NCBI GenBank assembly: GCA_015491895.1
Contig: WFVA01000113.1
Coordinates: 1-41,511 of the forward strand
Direction of reading: 5' to 3'
DNA length: 41,511 bases
Origin: Albidovulum sp.
GTDB lineage: Bacteria > Pseudomonadota > Alphaproteobacteria > Rhodobacterales > Rhodobacteraceae
The translations under genes and the position numbers were made by a program. This document shows, piece after piece, positions 40,293 through 41,511 of this stretch. Each line of letters starts with the position of its first letter. Positions within the stretch are counted from its first letter, which is position 1. The notes beneath the pieces were generated by a model. The model had not been told where the DNA came from, did not search any database, and worked only from the letters and a program-made list of their open reading frames with translations.

Positions 40293-41511
40293 ATGTTCCG
40301 TTTCTTTGAAAATCTCGTCGATCCCTTTGCCCCCCATCCCCGGCAAACCCCGCCCGGGGGGCTATGGGCCTATATCGGGAGCCACGCCCGCCCTTTCCGC
40401 CGCATCTTCCTGTGGATGGCACTCACCGGCATTGCGCTGGCGGTGGTCGAAACCTGGCTGATCTTCTACGTGGGCCATCTCGTGGATCTGCTGAGCAAGA
40501 GCGATCCGGCGAGCTTCTGGCGCAGGCACGGCGCGGAAATCGCGCTCGCGGCGGCGGCCATCCTCCTGCTGCGCCCGGCCGCCGTGGGCTTGAGCAGATT
40601 GTTCTTGTCCCAAAGCTTTTCCGGCAACATGCAGACGCAGGTGCTCTGGCGCGCTCATACCCATCTTCTGGGCCAGTCGGTGAGCTTCTTTCAGAACGAA
40701 TTCGCCGGCCGCCTCGCCAACCGCGTGATGCAGCTGCGCGTGGCGACCGAGGATCTCCTCTACATGTTCTTCGAAGGGGTCTGGTTTGCCATCGCTTACG
40801 TGATCGGCGCACTGATCGTGCTTTCCGGGATGGATCCCCGCCTCGCGGTTCCGCTTCTGATCTGGGTGGTTCTCTACGTGATCTATGTGCGCCACATCGC
40901 GCGCCGGGTGGGAAGGGCGAGCGAGAAGCTTTCCGATGCCCGCTCGCTCGTCACCGGGCGCATCGTGGATGCCTATGCCAATATCGAGACGGTCAAGCTC
41001 TTCGCCCATGGCGCCGGCGAGGAGGAATATGCACGGCGCGGGGTGAAGCGCCACCAGCTGCGCTTCTTCCAGTTCATGCGGCTGATGACGACGATGATGT
41101 TCGGCCTCACGGCGCTGAATGGCCTCCTGATCGCCGGCGTGCTGGGGCTCGCGCTCTGGCTGTGGTCAAGGGGCGAGGTGAGCGTCGGCCATGTGGCGGC
41201 GGCCTCGGCGCTGGTGATCCGGCTCAATGGCATGAGCGGCTGGATCATGTGGCTGGTGATCCGCATGTTCGAGCAGGCCGGGGTGATCCGCGAGGGGCTG
41301 CGCTCGCTTTCCGTGCCCCATGCGGTGACGGACAGGCCCGGCGCCCCGGTGCTTGCGCTCAAGGAGGGCAGCATCGAATTTCGCGATGTCTCGCACCATT
41401 ACGGGCAGGAAAAGGGCGGGCTCGATCACGTTTCGCTCGAAATCCCCGCCGGGCGGAAGGTGGGGCTCGTGGGGCGCCGGGCCTGTCCGTCACCGCATGG
41501 GGCACGGAAAG
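40293..41511 (+). CDS. ABC exporter, half-transporter type (truncated at the right edge)
   Basis: N-terminal part of an MsbA-like ABC exporter. It starts MFRFFENLVDPFAP, a form common in alphaproteobacteria. Six hydrophobic helices lie between about 30 and 320, with the coupling segments SVSFFQNEFAGRLANRVMQ and DAYANIETVKLFAHGAGEE. The ATPase domain begins near 350 (IEFRDVSHHYG). At VGLVG the expected Walker A (GRSGAGKST type) is replaced by unrelated residues, because bases 41471-41511 are an inverted copy of 41307-41347. About the first 393 codons are credible and the last 13 are not. The exported substrate is unknown. Confidence 0.85.
   Translation, partial: MFRFFENLVDPFAPHPRQTPPGGLWAYIGSHARPFRRIFLWMALTGIALAVVETWLIFYVGHLVDLLSKSDPASFWRRHGAEIALAAAAILLLRPAAVGLSRLFLSQSFSGNMQTQVLWRAHTHLLGQSVSFFQNEFAGRLANRVMQLRVATEDLLYMFFEGVWFAIAYVIGALIVLSGMDPRLAVPLLIWVVLYVIYVRHIARRVGRASEKLSDARSLVTGRIVDAYANIETVKLFAHGAGEEEYARRGVKRHQLRFFQFMRLMTTMMFGLTALNGLLIAGVLGLALWLWSRGEVSVGHVAAASALVIRLNGMSGWIMWLVIRMFEQAGVIREGLRSLSVPHAVTDRPGAPVLALKEGSIEFRDVSHHYGQEKGGLDHVSLEIPAGRKVGLVGRRACPSPHGARK
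41307..41347 (+). repeat. Left arm of a 41-bp perfect inverted repeat (source copy)
   Basis: This segment of the exporter gene is in its natural context: the protein frame runs through it normally. Its exact reverse complement forms the last 41 bases of the window. Confidence 0.95.
41471..41511 (-). repeat. Right arm of the inverted repeat, probable fold-back artefact at the contig end
   Basis: Exact reverse complement of 41307-41347 for all 41 bases, ending at the last base of the window and breaking the Walker A of the exporter. The join lies where GGGGCGC would be expected in both orientations, so microhomology is likely. This points to a chimeric read or assembly error, not a real rearrangement. 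Confidence 0.9.

Noticed and set aside
41461-41511. Natural frameshift or pseudogene in the ABC exporter
   Set aside because: The aberrant bases are an exact inverted copy of nearby sequence ending at the window end, so an artefact explains it better.

Overview
The window reads as about 41.5 kb of a high-GC alphaproteobacterial chromosome, probably Rhodobacterales. The clues are a HupUV-HupT-HupR hydrogen-sensing system, FnrL/FNR-type boxes at the cyd genes, and a small membrane protein of the kind often mislabelled 'CTP synthetase' in Rhodobacteraceae. Order-level assignment is inference. Nearly everything lies on the minus strand in tightly coupled operons. Only a MarR regulator, an Rrf2/NsrR-like regulator and a truncated ABC exporter are on plus. 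I saw no tRNA, rRNA, IS element or CRISPR array.

Region 1 (1-18894, transcribed right to left) is a hydrogen-oxidation island. hupS-hupL-hupC encode a membrane-bound uptake [NiFe]-hydrogenase whose small subunit carries the six cysteines typical of O2-tolerant enzymes. After a 380-bp gap with a strong hairpin comes an 18-gene run, hupD-F-G-H-I-J-K-hypA-B-C-D-E-(NicO nickel transporter)-hypX-hupR-hupT-hupU-hupV. Most stops and starts in it overlap (ATGA or TGATG). It covers maturation, nickel supply, aerobic CO-ligand synthesis and H2 sensing. hupV runs off the left edge, and hypF and hupE are not in the window. The sensor large subunit has Ile62/Phe110, the bulky gas-channel pair, whereas HupL has Val78/Leu126. 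HupR lacks the sigma-54 contact motif, and the hupS promoter shows an IHF site and a -10 but no -24/-12.

Region 2 (19250-31159) is a catabolic module for an unknown substrate, probably an N-heterocycle. A five-gene coupled operon encodes a FAD subunit, a fused [2Fe-2S]-molybdenum hydroxylase, a 6-hydroxynicotinate-reductase-like protein, a UPF0280 protein and a DUF1185 'amino acid synthesis' protein. A divergent MarR regulator shares its upstream region, where a perfect 22-bp palindrome overlaps the predicted transcription start. A complete branched-chain-amino-acid-type ABC importer (livKHMGF) lies next to it. This is the best candidate here for an under-described system.

Region 3 (31304-40084) is a cytochrome bd module: Rrf2/NsrR-like regulator, then divergent cydD-cydC-cydA-cydB-cydX, followed by a SLAC1/TehA-type channel and a 61-aa membrane protein. 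FNR-type boxes precede both cydD and cydA, and each promoter region has an additional dyad.

Region 4 (40293-41511) is an ABC exporter cut at its Walker A. The last 41 bases are an exact inverted copy of bases 164 nt upstream, which looks like a fold-back artefact at a contig end rather than biology.
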